Source: Macrophomina tecta
Taxonomy: Eukaryota > Ascomycota > Dothideomycetes > Botryosphaeriales > Botryosphaeriaceae
Assembly (NCBI GenBank): GCA_024180945.1
Contig: JAKSGN010000020.1
Span: 310,001-374,000, forward strand
Reading direction: 5' to 3'
Length of the DNA: 64,000 nucleotides
In this document: positions 33,598 through 45,480 of the stretch, piece after piece
Layout of the letters: each line of letters opens with the position of its first letter
Position numbering within the stretch: position 1 is the stretch's first letter
Program-made: the position numbers and the translations under genes
The notes under the pieces: generated by a model
Seen by the model: the letters and a program-made list of their open reading frames with translations, nothing else
Database searches by the model: none
Told to the model about the DNA's origin: nothing

Positions 33598-35328
33598 CTA
33601 GGCCTTTCCCAACACTTCCTTCCCGTCCGCCTCAGCGCTGGCTGTCTCCGGCACCACTGGCATTCCAGCAACAACACCAATCTCCTCAGGACTATCTATT
33701 TGCATGACTGGCGGACCCTTGAAGTCCTTGCGGCCCCTGATGAGATACCATACGAAGGAAATGGTTCCAAATCCGACGAAGACGACCGACGCGTAGTTCA
33801 TCGTGGTAGCATCCACCGGCAAGCTAACCGGCATGCAGAAAAGTGCGACAGCCAGAACAATCCAGCAAATAGTCAGAACATTGATAGCAAAACCGAACTT
33901 GCCTAGTGAGAAAGTCGAGTGGCGGACCAGCTTGCGACCGCGCAGGACATTGACCAGAATGGGCCCACCATAGGAGGCGCTGAGGCAAATAGTGGCGCAT
34001 CCGGTGAAGGAGTTGAAGGCCGCGCTAGAGCCGAAGAAGATCAAGCCCAGGAGACAGTCGACTACAGTCGAGAGCACGAGACCCCAGAGAGGGATGTCGA
34101 AACGCTTATCAATACGAGACCACAGACGACTTCCGGGAATGGCGCCGTCGCGAGCAAAGGCATAGGTGCAACGGCTAGCGGCAGTCAGAGCACCGGTACC
34201 GGCGAAGAACATGATGCCGAGGATCAGGAACAGAAGGCCGAAGCCGCCGGCCGCACTGCCGGTCGCCATCTTGAAGACGGTGCCGATCGGCTGTCCACTG
34301 GCAACGTCCAAGAGCATCTGCACATCTGGGAGGACGAAGAGGATGGGAATCAAGTAAATGACTCCGGTAACTCCAGCAGCAGCAACGGAGAGAACAATTG
34401 CCTTGGGAACTTCACGCTCCGGGTTTTGGACTTCCTCGCACATAGCAGCAACCATACCATAGCCGGTCAGAGTGTACGCAGCCTGCAGAAGGCCGACGAA
34501 AAAAGCCCAACCAGAAGGCCTGTAAAGAGCCAATTAGCGTCCTGCGTCCCGAAGAAGAAAAGAAAGGGAGAGAGAGGGTTAGATACTTACCATCCACTGC
34601 TCGACGCATCGTAGTGGGCGAAAACGAACTCGCCGCTCCGCTTGTTGTCGGACATGCTGAGAACAGTGACCAAGATGATGATGACGCTGGCGGCTGTCCA
34701 GTAAACGCAAATCTTGTTGATCAAGTCCAGGTACTTGGCACCAAAAACATTGACCAAGAAACAGACGAACATGACAGCCCAGAACATCAGAACGGTCTGC
34801 CATTCGTTGGCAACAAAGTCTTCATTCCACAAGCTGATGGCGCTGAGGATCAGCTGGCCACCGGAGAAGTTGATACTGCAGGTAACCAGCCAATTTCCGA
34901 CCAAGGTAAGCCAGCCAACAATCCAGGAGGCGATGGGGGCCCATTCCTTTGTCGAAAGCATCGCAGCCCAGTAGTAAACGCCTCCGGCGGTCGGATACAC
35001 GGCACAAATCTCGGCCAACGAAGCGGCAATGGCCAGCGAAATCAGAGAAACCAAGACCCACCCCCAGAGAATGGTCACGGATTGTCCGTCGGCCAAAGTG
35101 ATCTTTCTCAAGTCAGTGAAATGCGCACATGAGGCTGGAAAGGAGGCGTACGTAGAAGGTGGTGGAGAGACCGAAAGGGACAGCCATGATGGCGAATGAC
35201 AGACCCAGGACGGAGAACATGCTCAGATTCCGGGGCAACTCGGCCTTGTAGCCCATCTTCGCCAACGCGGCATCTGCGGAGGCGTCGACGGAGCCATGGC
35301 GGCCGCTGGCGACCGAGTTTTGGCGCAT
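33598..35328 (-). CDS. APC-superfamily amino acid/GABA/choline-type permease
   Basis: Exons 35328-35152, 35102-34591 and 34519-33598 give 536 residues, in frame, with about 12 transmembrane segments. Marks: ELPRNLSMFSVLGLSFAIM, VPFGLSTTF, LWGWVLVSLISL, EICAVYPTAGGVYYWAAML, SWIVGWLTLVGNW, GYGMVAAMCEEVQNP and TYAFARDGAIPGS. These match the fungal AAT/ACT subfamily that includes Uga4-like GABA and Hnm1-like choline permeases. The precise substrate is open. The start at 35328 begins MRQNSVASGRHGSVDA, a typical polar N-tail; longer starts upstream give poor sequence. Confidence 0.9.
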
Positions 35329-37070
35329 GGCGGATGGTGGTTGAGCACCGGGGCGACTGTAACGGGGATTGAGGAAATGGTGTCGACGGAAGGCAGAAAG
35401 GGACCGACAGATGGTTGCTGGAGATCTGTCAGCAAGCGCGCACGGAGAGGTGACGGCGACAGTCTCCACTCCAAGACTGGCACCGGCGGACGCGGCGGGA
35501 CAGCGGTCGGAAGAGCCGCGGGCAAAAAAAGTTGGTGGCAGTGGACAAGCTGGGGCGGGCAGCAGCTAGCAGCGGCAGCGACTCGGCATCTCGAGCGCTG
35601 CTCCGCAACGCACGGGGCTGCGTCCTGCGAAGTATGGGCGGAGAGAGGCAGACTTACACCTTCAGGGCCGGCGCAGCAGCAGCAACAGCAGCAGGCGCAA
35701 GGAGGGACGAACGGAGGTTGCAGAGTCGACTCAGCTCGCCAGGCGGGCGCAGAGCCGCCATTATGATAGTGGTTCAGCCCTGTCCGCTCCACGACTCGAC
35801 TGGGCCAGGCCCCGCGATAGCGTCGGCTGCGGGATTAGGTGGGCGCGCTTGGTTGCCGCGTGGGTTAGCGGAGGCAAGGCGGGCAGTGTCGATAAGCCAG
35901 TGACATAACGCCTTGACGAGCCTGTCCCGGCCATCGGAGCCCCCAGCCGGCCCTTGCCGACTTCTCATGTGGCAGCCAGGCACGCGCCCACCGCGCTCTT
36001 TGCGCCCAAACCCATGACTTGCAATCGCTGCGCTTACCAGATTCCAAGTCTCAGATCCCTGGTATCTCTCCTCCCCCCTCTTATCACCCTTCCCTTGCTC
36101 CCTCCGGCAATCTCTTGCAGCGCCTCCTTCGGCCATATCGCCGCTCTTGTCCTCAGCACTCAGGTTTCGATTTCGAGAAGCGTTGATTCAAAGCTGCGTC
36201 ATTCGCTCTGCACCTCTTCCGGAGCCCCATCCGCGGCAGCCCTGATCCGGTGCCTATCAGCCCCCAGCTTCCGCAAGAGCGGATCCTCGCCTGAGCTTGG
36301 CTCCGTGCTTGGTGCCTGCGTCTCCACAAATTCATGATGTTCGGGTGTCGCACAAGTTGGCTTGCTCGATAGCAGGGCAGGCAATGGTTTTGCAGCAACG
36401 CTCATCGAGGTTTCCGGTGTACACGGCTTGATGCATGTGTCTGCTGAATACAATCATCTTGAAGATACGAAGGCCTCCTAATACGGGCGTAGCATTACTC
36501 GCCGATATAATGGTGATCTGGCTACGCCGTTACCTATCAGCATGTCGCTAAACGAGCAAAAAGCGAGATCATGCCCAAGCATTCATCACTGGGAAGCTCA
36601 CGTCAGACTCCCTGATTGGCAATTATTGACGAGCCCCTGAAATTTACGAGATCGCAGCGTTATATCAATCTCTGGACGAAGCATCGCAGTTCATAAACTC
36701 AAACCTTGCACTGAGTCCCTCGCCGTGCCTGTAGGTTTACGCGGGCTAGCCGCAATCAACGCGAACAGTTGCTGGGCTGATTCAAGGCTCGCCCTTAGCA
36801 TTCGAAAGGAGCCCAGAACTGGACGTAAAATGGGAGGGGGGAAATCACTCACAAGGCTGAATCGCGCGTGCTAAACCACCGAATTGCAGACTAGCAGCTT
36901 CTCATGGGCTGCATCTTCCATGTTCTGTCCTCGGCTGGTCTAGCAGTCTGGATGCCACGTGGTACAGAACATTTTCATATCTCAAACCCACAGATTGCCG
37001 ACACCTACAACTCTCAGCCTGACTCGCCATCGTTGCCCTTTTGCAGTCCTTTGCCGTCGACGTTGCTTTG

Positions 37071-37102
<32 letters not shown>

Positions 37103-38420
37103 ACCAACGACGGCCACTATGCTCTGCGAAGCGTACTCTACTATCTCTACAGGTCCTCGGCAATCACGTTGCTCGTACAAGCACCTCACTATCCCTGAAG
37201 TCCAGAATCTTGTCAAAACTGGGTGTCGTCTCTGTTGCATCCTATTGCACCCGTATGCCTGATACGTCCAGTGGCAGATGCAGTTGGGCTGTACCAGAGT
37301 ATATTCTGTCACCTCACACCTTGCACTTGGTCAGTAACTTCATTGAGAATTTCACTCGTGAAATGTGGCCGGATGACGACTCTCCTATATTCTGCAGATA
37401 TAGCCGGGGGGAGGCCTCTCAAACAGCTATTTAAGTAAGGGAAGGGAGATCTCTATTGGTCAGCCCTTGTGGGAAATACTCCAATGCAAGACTCCGTGTA
37501 CAGGCGAGCTAGAACAAGAGGCCAGAATGTCAGACGAAAGAAGTCGCTGCTCGGTTGAGATCTATCAGGAGGATACATCTTATGAGGCTCGGCATCTTTG
37601 CTTTTCTCTTCTGGTGCAGCGGTCTCATCGTTACCGCATGCTTTTCGAGTGTAATTAGGCCTCCTGATCCGCGCCGCATGATATTGTCCACGGTCGTCGC
37701 TGTCCAGCCGGTCGGGGTTGCCATGACTATCAGACACAACATGCGTCCGCACCTCCATGTACAGGACGAGAACACAGTCTCTTGACTTGCTCATCAGATT
37801 ACCGGAGCGGAGATGGCCGAAGAGGTATGTTCGGACTGCGGAGCTCCGACCATTTGCGTAACATAACTGGTCCCATACACACGCGAACACGGTAGAAGCT
37901 CAACGGTGCTTGAGCGAGAAGTGCCCAGCTTCCTACAGAGGCCATCATATTCTCAAGAGCGAAGACGACAGCCAGATCAGAGCTCAGAAATGGCTATCGG
38001 CGTGAACATGGCCCGGGCTCTTCCTTCCCCGCACTCTCGCTTGACCTGCCCGCTGCCCCGCCATACCCCTCGCCCCAGCCAGCTTCGATTGCACGCATGC
38101 ATCCCACCAGGCAACAGTTGGCGCCCTTCCCACAGGGCCGTCTCTCGCCGGACAACAGACGCCCGGGGCGACGGGGGTCACAGTCATCCGAAGCTTGCTC
38201 CGAGACAGCAGCTATAAGACCCGAGCACGGCCACCCGAGCTTCCACGATGATGCCATCGGTTATCGGGCCACTTTATCGAGCACGCAATCACCAGTTTTA
38301 TCCATTGAGGAAAGACCAAAATACGCGCAGATAAACACATGTAAACCCTAGCCAAGGAGGACAAAAAGAAAGTTCAGGGTCCACGATCCCTGAGAATATC
38401 ACCCATACGAAGACACCACC
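35329..38420. other. Gene-poor 3.1-kb segment
   Basis: Divergent upstream region between the permease (-) and the dehydrogenase (+). GC-rich near 35.4-36.0 kb; a CT dinucleotide run at 37071-37098. A frame near 37555-37785 contains a hydrophobic stretch (LGIFAFLFWCSGLIVTACF) but lacks other support. No gene is called. Confidence 0.5.
37071..37098. repeat. CT dinucleotide microsatellite
   Basis: About 14 tandem CT units, in non-coding DNA upstream of the dehydrogenase. Confidence 0.9.
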
Positions 38421-39700
38421 ATGAACAGCGACAACGTCTGGCCTGCAGAGGATGAGAAGGTGTGTCAAAGCTAAGCTCATCTCCGTCAAAGATCGATTCA
38501 ACTGTCCGGTCGATCAATTGGTCACCCGTCCAAGCCCACGCAAAGATTCCAGAAAAAAAAAAGTCAAGCACACCACCGCACCACTAACGCTGGCCCCCCT
38601 CGTCCTCCCAGAACCCCTCCCTCCTCCTCTACAACCCGCACGATGCCCGCCTCGAAAACCGGCCCGTCCCGCAGCCCTCCGACCCGCACGACGTGCTCGT
38701 CCGCATCGCCTACGTCGGCTGCTGCGGCTCCGACGTCCACTTCTGGCACCATGGCGGCATGACGCGCAAAGTCTCGCCCGCCGCGCCCATCGTCATGGGC
38801 CACGAGGCCTCGGGCACCGTCGCGGCCGTCGGCCCGTCCGTCACGGCGCTGCGCCCCGGCGACGCCGTCGCCATCGAGCCCGGCTACCCCTGCCGCCGCT
38901 GCGGCTCCTGCAAGTCCGGCCGCTACAACCTGTGCCGCGCCATGCGCTTCGCCGCCGCGCCCGGCGGCGTCGCCAGCGGCGTCGACAAGGTCGCCACGCA
39001 CGGGACGCTGTGTAAGTACTTCCGCATCCCCGACGACTTCTGCTACAAGCTGGGCGGCGGCGTGGGGCTGGATGAGGCGGTCTTGGTCGAGCCGCTGGCG
39101 GTCGCGGTGCACGCGACCAGATTGGCGGACGTCAGGAGCGGCCAGCGCGTCGTCGTCATGGGCAGCGGGACGATTGGACTGCTCTGCGCGGCCGTGGCCA
39201 CGGCGTTCGGCGCGTCGAGAGTCGTGGTCGTGGATATCTTGGAGAGGAAGCTCGAGTTTGCGCGCGGGTTCGTCGACGGCGTGCGCACGTTCATGCCGCG
39301 CGAGGCGGAGGCGGCCGAGGATGCGGCCGCGAGGCTGGTGGCGGAGAATGGCTTGGGCGAGGGGGGTGATGTCGTGCTGGAGGCGACCGGCGCCGAGCCG
39401 TGCATACAGATGGGCGTGCATTTGCTGAAGATGGGGGGCACGTTCGTGCAGGCCGGCTTGGGCAAGAGCTTGTTGCAGTTTCCGATGGTGAGGATGTCGG
39501 AGAAGGAGCTTACCATGAAGGGGTGCTTCAGGTATGGAGCGGGGGATTTTGAACTCGCGTTGGAATTGATCAGGGAGGGCAAGGTCAGCGTCAAGCCGCT
39601 GATCAGCTCGGAGGTCCCGTTTGAGCAGGCGACCGAGGCGTGGGAGAGGACTAGTAGAGGGGAAGGGATCAAGAACCTGATCAGGGGAGTGCAGGATTGA
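38421..39700 (+). CDS. Zinc-dependent xylitol/sorbitol-type dehydrogenase
   Basis: Medium-chain alcohol dehydrogenase of the polyol dehydrogenase group. Exon 1 is 38421-38459 (MNSDNVWPAEDEK) and exon 2 is 38612-39700; the total is 375 residues. Marks: GCCGSDVHFWHHG and GHEASGTVAAVG (catalytic zinc), CRRCGSCKSGRYNLC (structural zinc Cys), EPLAVAVHATR, VMGSGTIGLL (NAD-binding) with an acidic residue in VVVDI favouring NAD, and FRYGAGDFELAL. It probably oxidises xylitol, sorbitol or arabitol. Codon use is extremely GC-rich at third positions, unlike most neighbours, and opens a long spurious frame on the other strand. It is convergent with the Zn2Cys6 factor, separated by about 100 bases. Confidence 0.92.
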
Positions 39701-39804
39701 AGATTGGACAGAAAAACCAGCAAGCAGCAGCACGGACGGTTGCGTTTTCAGCAGCGCTGTGGAAGAAGTGGCCGGGCATGTTGGTCTCTTTCTTATTTAC
39801 TCAG

Positions 39805-42070
39805 TCAAGTATCCAGCAGCACAGCGGACGGTGTCAGGCCCTCTATAACGAAATCATCTCCAATGAGACCTCCAATCTCTCCTCGTCTAGCTGCAGCCGC
39901 CGCACTCGTTTGCGGAGCAGAAGCGGCCGTCGGACTTGCATCCAAATTCTCCATTCCGGCACTCCCTGGTCTGGCGTGCAGGAGATGTACCCAGGGTTGG
40001 AGCTTCTCAGCCCAAACGTGCAGTGCGTCATCAATGTCGAGTGCAGAATACTGCAAATTGAAAAATTGGGCTGGAAGGGAGCTGATGGACAACGGCAGTT
40101 TGTATTCGGAAAGGGCGGTACGAATGACTTTCTCCTGACGGTCTGGCAAAAGAAGCAGTGTAAGAAGTAGCCGACAATGCGGTCTGGTGTACAATACTTA
40201 CGAGAAACTGGCCAGCGCTGGCCGGAAGTCTTGATTGCGTACACGAGAAGGTCAAGGCTTCGGGGGACCTCGAGATTGAAGTGCTTTGCGTGCACTTCAG
40301 AAGGCGGCTCGTTAGAAAACGTGGCTCCGTCAAAACGGCGGTGCCATCTTACCAAGGAGAAAGCGTGCAGCTACGAAGATGCAGAATCCGATCTGCGGGT
40401 TTGTTGTTTCGAGATCGCGGTCGTCGACAGAGCGGACGGCTGCGGTAATGTCGTTGCAGCTATCGAGACATCGCTGGATAGCGGGGTACCAAGGCTCAAA
40501 AATATGGTCAAGGCCGTGCGGAGGAATGGTCAAGCGTTGGTACATGAGTATCACGGCGCTGGTGCTTGGTCAGCAGGGGTAATGCAGAATCACTCGGCTG
40601 CTCTACTGACGTATTGAACATGCACCTAGCCATCAACAAGTTTGGATCAAATGAGCCTGCGCTTTGCCCGAAGAGAGCATTCGGAGCAAACACAATGGAG
40701 CCGGCATTTTCCTTCCACTCAAGTAATCGATCATCGACTGCTTGGCAGTCCAGCTGCGCTTTCGGCCGGTCCTCTGCCGACCTCATATCGTAGGCTTGCT
40801 GCAAGAGGTTGTGAACGTACCAAAGCTCATTGTTGACGAGACTGATGTAAAGAGAGAATGAAGAGGAGAACTCGAGATCATCAGGTGGCCAGATGCCCAT
40901 GGCGGCTTCGGAGAAGGACCAAATGGCATTGTTGCAAGGAAGAAGGGCGTGCTCGATGGGCTGTGGCAGGTTCAGATTCCAAGCGACGCCAAGGGTGGAC
41001 GAAGAGTCCAGGATCTCTGTCATCCAGTATGCGCGCACATTCTCTTCCTGAGACACGAGGGTGCTGGGCAAGGGGAGCATGCGGGGCGGCAGACTGGACA
41101 GGGAGTTGAAGTTTGCAGCCTTGTTGACGACAAGATCACGAAGTCCGAGCAATGTTGACATCCTACAGACCACATTGTCAGCGTGTCGGAGAAAGGGAAT
41201 GGCTGCCAGGACGCAGAGGCAGAAGATTCCTTGGACGCGGCGGAGAGAGCAAGACTAGCCTTTTGCAGAGAGCCACGAGGTTCCAGAAGTCGACTAACTT
41301 TCCAGCACCGCAGTCTATTATGGTAAGAATCAAGATGGATTGCAAGCACGGCAAAGACAAATTGCCCATCGCTTGCATGACCACCTCGTTGCGCAGAGAA
41401 GTGGACACTTTCTGTCTCTCGTCCAGCGATAGCGCACGGGAAGCGAAGGAGTGGACAATGGCCACCGCCGCAATGGCTTTGAACACTATGGTCAGGGCGG
41501 AGTCTGACCGGGGGAGGTTTGTCTGCAAAGCATCCATGATCGAGGGCTCATGCAGAACGGGGAACCATGGATGGTACGTTTGGAACCAAAAATGGCAGAG
41601 CTCGCGCAGAGTCGATGGGGCCATAGGATCGAACGGCCTCGGAGTTGTAGGCGGGGGCGAACGAACAGGGGACTGCTCAGAGCTTTGGGGTCGGGAGCTT
41701 TCCTTCGAAGACGCAGGATTGATATCGTCTTCGTCAGATGGCGCCGGGCGACCAGCCTTGAGCTGTCGGACCTCCTTCTCGAGCGCGGCTAGCGACGGTC
41801 AGCCTGCATTTGCACAAGGCGGAAAACGCACTCAGTCTCTTTTCTAGCTCGGAAACATAGCCAGCACGGAGGCCGGGCTGCTTGGCTGTGACCCATCGGC
41901 ACTCAAGGCCGCTCTGAGTGCAGAAGTTACACGAGGGCAAGCGGCGATCGCATTTCTGTTTGCGGGTTCGGCATACGACGCAACTGGCAGGGCAGCTTAG
42001 TACGTGTGCACTCAAATGGGGTGGTCCGTCAGCCGTACACAGTCTTGCTCGTCCGGCGCGGTTCCTCCAT
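39805..42070 (-). CDS. Zn2Cys6 fungal transcription factor
   Basis: Probable gene-specific regulator. I place the start at 42070: a first exon (MEEPRRTSKTV) spliced by a short intron to the DNA-binding cluster CVVCRTRKQKCDRRLPSC, then NFCTQSGLEC. A short coiled-coil segment follows (SELEKRL, ALEKEVRQLKAG). Then comes a Ser/Pro linker and the fungal-specific middle region with ELCHFWFQTYHPWFPVLHEP, and NAIWSFSEAAMGIWPPDDLE. The C-terminal exon ends near 39805 (EGLTPSAVLLDT). Introns near 40200, 40340, 40580 and 41780 are clear; the one between about 41270 and 41162 is less certain. It is divergent from the flavin monooxygenase and convergent with the dehydrogenase, so either may be its target. 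Confidence 0.82.
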
Positions 42071-42708
42071 GGTCGGGAGACGGCCCGGGTGGAGCAGTGC
42101 GAGGCAGATTCAATGTCGAGAGCAGGGTAGCGGGGCGCTGAACGAGATGGGCCCGGTCTCTGGCCGGACGCGGTGGTGCTGAGCCATGACAGCGGCGGGC
42201 CATGTCGCGCCGACGGATGGCCAGCGCTGGGGGCGCGGGGCAGGTCTGGCCGGCTGTGGGGAGGGCAAGTGGGCCGGGCGCGGGGTGTTGCCGCCGGACA
42301 GCCGCAGGAAGAAGAAGAAAAAGAAGAAGAAAAAGAAGAAGAAGCGCGGGGACGGGGCGGGTGCTTCGGCGCGCCCAGGCCAATGCAGGTGTACCGGTAG
42401 GGGTATGGGGGTGCATGCGGCTGCGCCCATCCCGCGTCGCTCCCGCTGCATTTCCAGCCCCGCGCCGCCGCGTCCACGTCACATCCCTCCGGCGGCTGCC
42501 CTCCTTCGCACCACATTAGCTGCTGCACGACTCGGGAAAGTGCACCCGCCGTCCGCTGGCTGCCTCCATCCAGTGCATAAGAACGAAGACTCCCACAGCT
42601 CTTGCCGCGCTTTTCCCCGAACACTTCACCTCCACCCGACGGCCCCGCCCTCCGGCCTGGCCTCGTTCGTCTTCGCTCTGAGTGCTTCTCTCCCGCCAGC
42701 TTGCCAAG
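42071..42708. promoter_or_regulatory. Divergent promoter, transcription factor and flavin monooxygenase
   Basis: A 638-base shared upstream region of the Zn2Cys6 factor and the monooxygenase. GC-rich, with a purine run of AAG/GAA units at 42307-42343. A shared promoter supports co-regulation. I could not single out a CGG-type binding site with confidence because the region is rich in CGG and CCG. Confidence 0.55.
42307..42343. repeat. GAA/AAG purine microsatellite
   Basis: Imperfect tandem GAA units interrupted by short A runs, in the shared promoter of the transcription factor and monooxygenase. Confidence 0.85.
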
Positions 42709-44763
42709 ATGCTCGCCGCCGATTCTCTCCACACTGTCAAGCTCCCAACATTCGCAAAACCCCGCCCAGATCTTTCCTCCAAGTCGTCTTCAACGCCCGC
42801 CACTCCAGCGGAGATCGCGTCAACATGGCTCGCCTCCTTCGCCTCCGCCCTCTCAAGCTCAGACCTCGGCGCTAGCCTCCCGACTGTGCTGCATGCCGAC
42901 TGCTGGTGGCGCGATCATCTCGCTCTTGGCTGGGACCTGCGCACCGTCCGCGGCATCAATTCATTGCACGACTATCTCAGCGCCGCGCAGCCGCGCTTGC
43001 AGCTCCGGCCCACGGCGCTCGCTGAATCTGGCCACTTCGTGCCCAGCACCAAGACACCCATTGAGGGGCTTGAGTGGGTCGAGAGCATGTTCTACTGGGA
43101 AACCAGCATCGGCAAGGGCAAGGGCATGCTCCGCCTGGTGCAGGATGAGCATGGTGCCTGGAAAGCGTACATGCTGTACACGGCGCTGCAGGAGCTGAAG
43201 GGGTTCGAGGAGAGGATCGGCGCCAGGAGACCGCATGGCGGGAACAACTCTTTGGCTGGTGGCGTGAGCCAAGGGAACTGGCTGGAGCGGAGACAGCGGC
43301 AACTGGAGTTCCTGGATGAGGAACCCCAAGTGGTCTGCGTCGGTGCCGGTGAGTGAGCGAAGAAGTAACTATCGCGCGGGCTGCTTACACACCACCAGGC
43401 CAGGCAGGACTCAATCTCGCGGCCAGACTGCAGGCGCTGGGCGTCTCGTGCTTGCTGATCGACCGGAACAAGCGCGTGGGAGACAACTGGCGGAGCCGGT
43501 ACCGGGTAGGCTCGCTCGACCCCAACATTGCAACAGAAGACTGATGCCGAGAGGACAGACTCTCGTCACTCACGATCCCGTCCAATATTCCCACATGGCC
43601 TACATGCCATTCCCCTGCACCTGGCCCTTGTTCACCCCGAAGGACAAGCTTGGAGACTGGTTCGAAGCCTACGCGACCCTCCTCGAGATCAACGTCTGGC
43701 TCTCCAGCACCATCACCACCTCCACCTACTCCGACACCACCCACACCTGGACCATTACCGTCGACCGCGCCAACGCCGCACCCCGCACCCTCCGCCCGCG
43801 TCACATCGTCTGGTGCACCGGCCACTCGGGCGAACCCAAGATCCCCACCTTCCCCAACCAATCCGCCTTCGCTGGCACCGTTTACCACGGCAGCCAGCAC
43901 GTCGACGCTACGCGCAACGCTGACCTCGCCGCGCTCGCCTCCAAGCACGTCGTCGTCATCGGAACCGGCAACTCGGGCCATGACATCGCCCAGAACTACC
44001 ACGACGCCGGCGCTGCCAGCGTCACCATGGTCCAGCGCCGCGGCACCTACGTCATCTCGGCCGCCGAAGGCAAGGGCCTCTTCGCCATGCACAAAGGACT
44101 CTACGATGACTTCGGCCCGCCGACCGACGATGCGGACGTGTATGCGCAGAGCTTGCCCATGGCCGTGCAGTTCGCGCTGCACGTGCCCTTCACCAAGATG
44201 CTGCGCGAGGATCTCGAGAAGGAGAATCTCGACGGGCTGGCCAAGGCCGGGTTCCAGGTCGACTTCGGCCACGATGGGAGCGGGCTGTTTAGGAAGTATA
44301 TGACGCGCGGCGGCGGCTACTATATCGATGTCGGCTGCTCGAAGCTGATTGCCGAGGGCAAGATCAAGGTCGCGCACAGCCCGGACGGGATCAAGGGCTT
44401 TGAGAAGGATGCCCTGGTGCTGGCCGACGGAAGGAGGCTGCAGGCCGATATTGTCGTGCTGGCGACCGGGTACGATAATATGCGGACGAGCGTGGAGAAG
44501 GCGTTGGGGAAGGAGCATGCGGAGAGGTGTAGGGATGTGTGGGATCTGGACCAGGAGGGCGAGCTCAATGCGGTGAGTAACGTAACTGCTTGTCGTGATG
44601 CAGCCTCCAATCATGATGTCGGTGACTAACGAGTTTACAGATGTGGCGGCCCAGCGGTCACCCCGGCCTGTGGTTCATGGGCGGGAACTTGGCTCTGTGC
44701 AGGATCTACTCCAAATTCCTGGCCTTGCAGATCAAGGCGGTTGAGGAGGGGCTGAATGCCTGA
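42709..44763 (+). CDS. Flavin-containing monooxygenase with N-terminal NTF2-like region
   Basis: FAD/NADPH monooxygenase of the FMO/Baeyer-Villiger class. Exons 42709-43348, 43399-43505, 43559-44572 and 44641-44763 give 627 residues, in frame. The first 200 residues (HADCWWRDHLALGWDLRTV and following) resemble an NTF2/SnoaL-like domain found before FMOs in fungi. The FAD motif GAGQAGLNLAARL spans the first intron. Then RVGDNWRSRY, TWPLFTPKDKLGDWFEAYA, the FMO-type FAGTVYHGSQHVD, NADPH motif VVVIGTGNSGHDIAQNY, and VVLATGYDN. Close relatives include YUC-like and uncharacterised fungal enzymes; substrate unknown. The start at 42709 has a good context; 42682 is an in-frame alternative. Confidence 0.9.
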
Positions 44764-45313
44764 TGGCGCGTCGAATTTCTTCCTTCTAGACCAATTCAGA
44801 GATAGAGACGGGGGAATAGGGTAGCGTAGCACCACATCGGCTAAGACTTGGCTTGAAAATGTTGGAATGAATCAATCCGCCATTAGACCATGCATGCAGT
44901 GCTATAGATAATTCCATGTAGTGTGGGAACCTGCAGCATTAGAATATCTGAATATGCCGTCTCGCTACTTGTCAAGGCTTGTGCAATTGCACCCTTAGTA
45001 CACGTAGTCTTCTTTGGACAGTCCAGGGGAGTGTCACTTGGATACACAACTTATGAAAGTTGAGCAGTCTCCCGTGCTGGTCGGGTGGGACCTGTCTTGT
45101 AAGGCTTCGAGCAAGAAACTTGAACCATGCAGCATGCCATGCTCCTCTCCGCTAGAAAACAAGTTGTGGCTAAGAGTGGACGGCGAACGTTAATATAACT
45201 GGACTTAGGAAAGTGTTGGGTTAGCATGCTTCAAGCTTTACGCCCTATTTCCAATGTCATTGGCCATTAACGACGCCTTGTTGTGCTTTCACTTTTCAGA
45301 CAAGCGAAGATAG

Positions 45314-45352
<39 letters not shown>

Positions 45353-45480
45353 GTTCCTTCCTCCCTCATGCCAGGAAAAGAGGGAGGTGGGAGAAGCGAA
45401 AGAAAAGGAAAGAAACAGCTCTTGCTAACCGCACCAAACCCGGCCACAGCCATGCGCTGCGAATGCGCCCTCGTCTTCGC
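44764..45480. other. Intergenic before the FAD monooxygenase remnant
   Basis: FMO 3' region followed by AT-rich DNA and a CT dinucleotide run at 45315-45348. The N-terminal half expected for the following FAD monooxygenase is not found here in any frame. Confidence 0.55.
45315..45348. repeat. CT dinucleotide microsatellite beside the FAD monooxygenase remnant
   Basis: About 17 tandem CT units. It lies where the missing 5' part of the FAD monooxygenase should be, so it may mark a deletion or rearrangement junction. Confidence 0.9.

Noticed and set aside
37555..37785. Hydrophobic plus-strand frame in the gene-poor 35-38 kb region
   Set aside because: Only one hydrophobic stretch, no family resemblance and no neighbouring exon to join.
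38564..39733. 389-codon open frame on the minus strand opposite the dehydrogenase
   Set aside because: It mirrors the GC-rich codon use of the real gene; the plus strand has all dehydrogenase motifs and a good splice model.
43385..44614. 409-codon minus frame opposite the flavin monooxygenase
   Set aside because: It is a shadow of the FMO coding strand and has no recognisable motifs.
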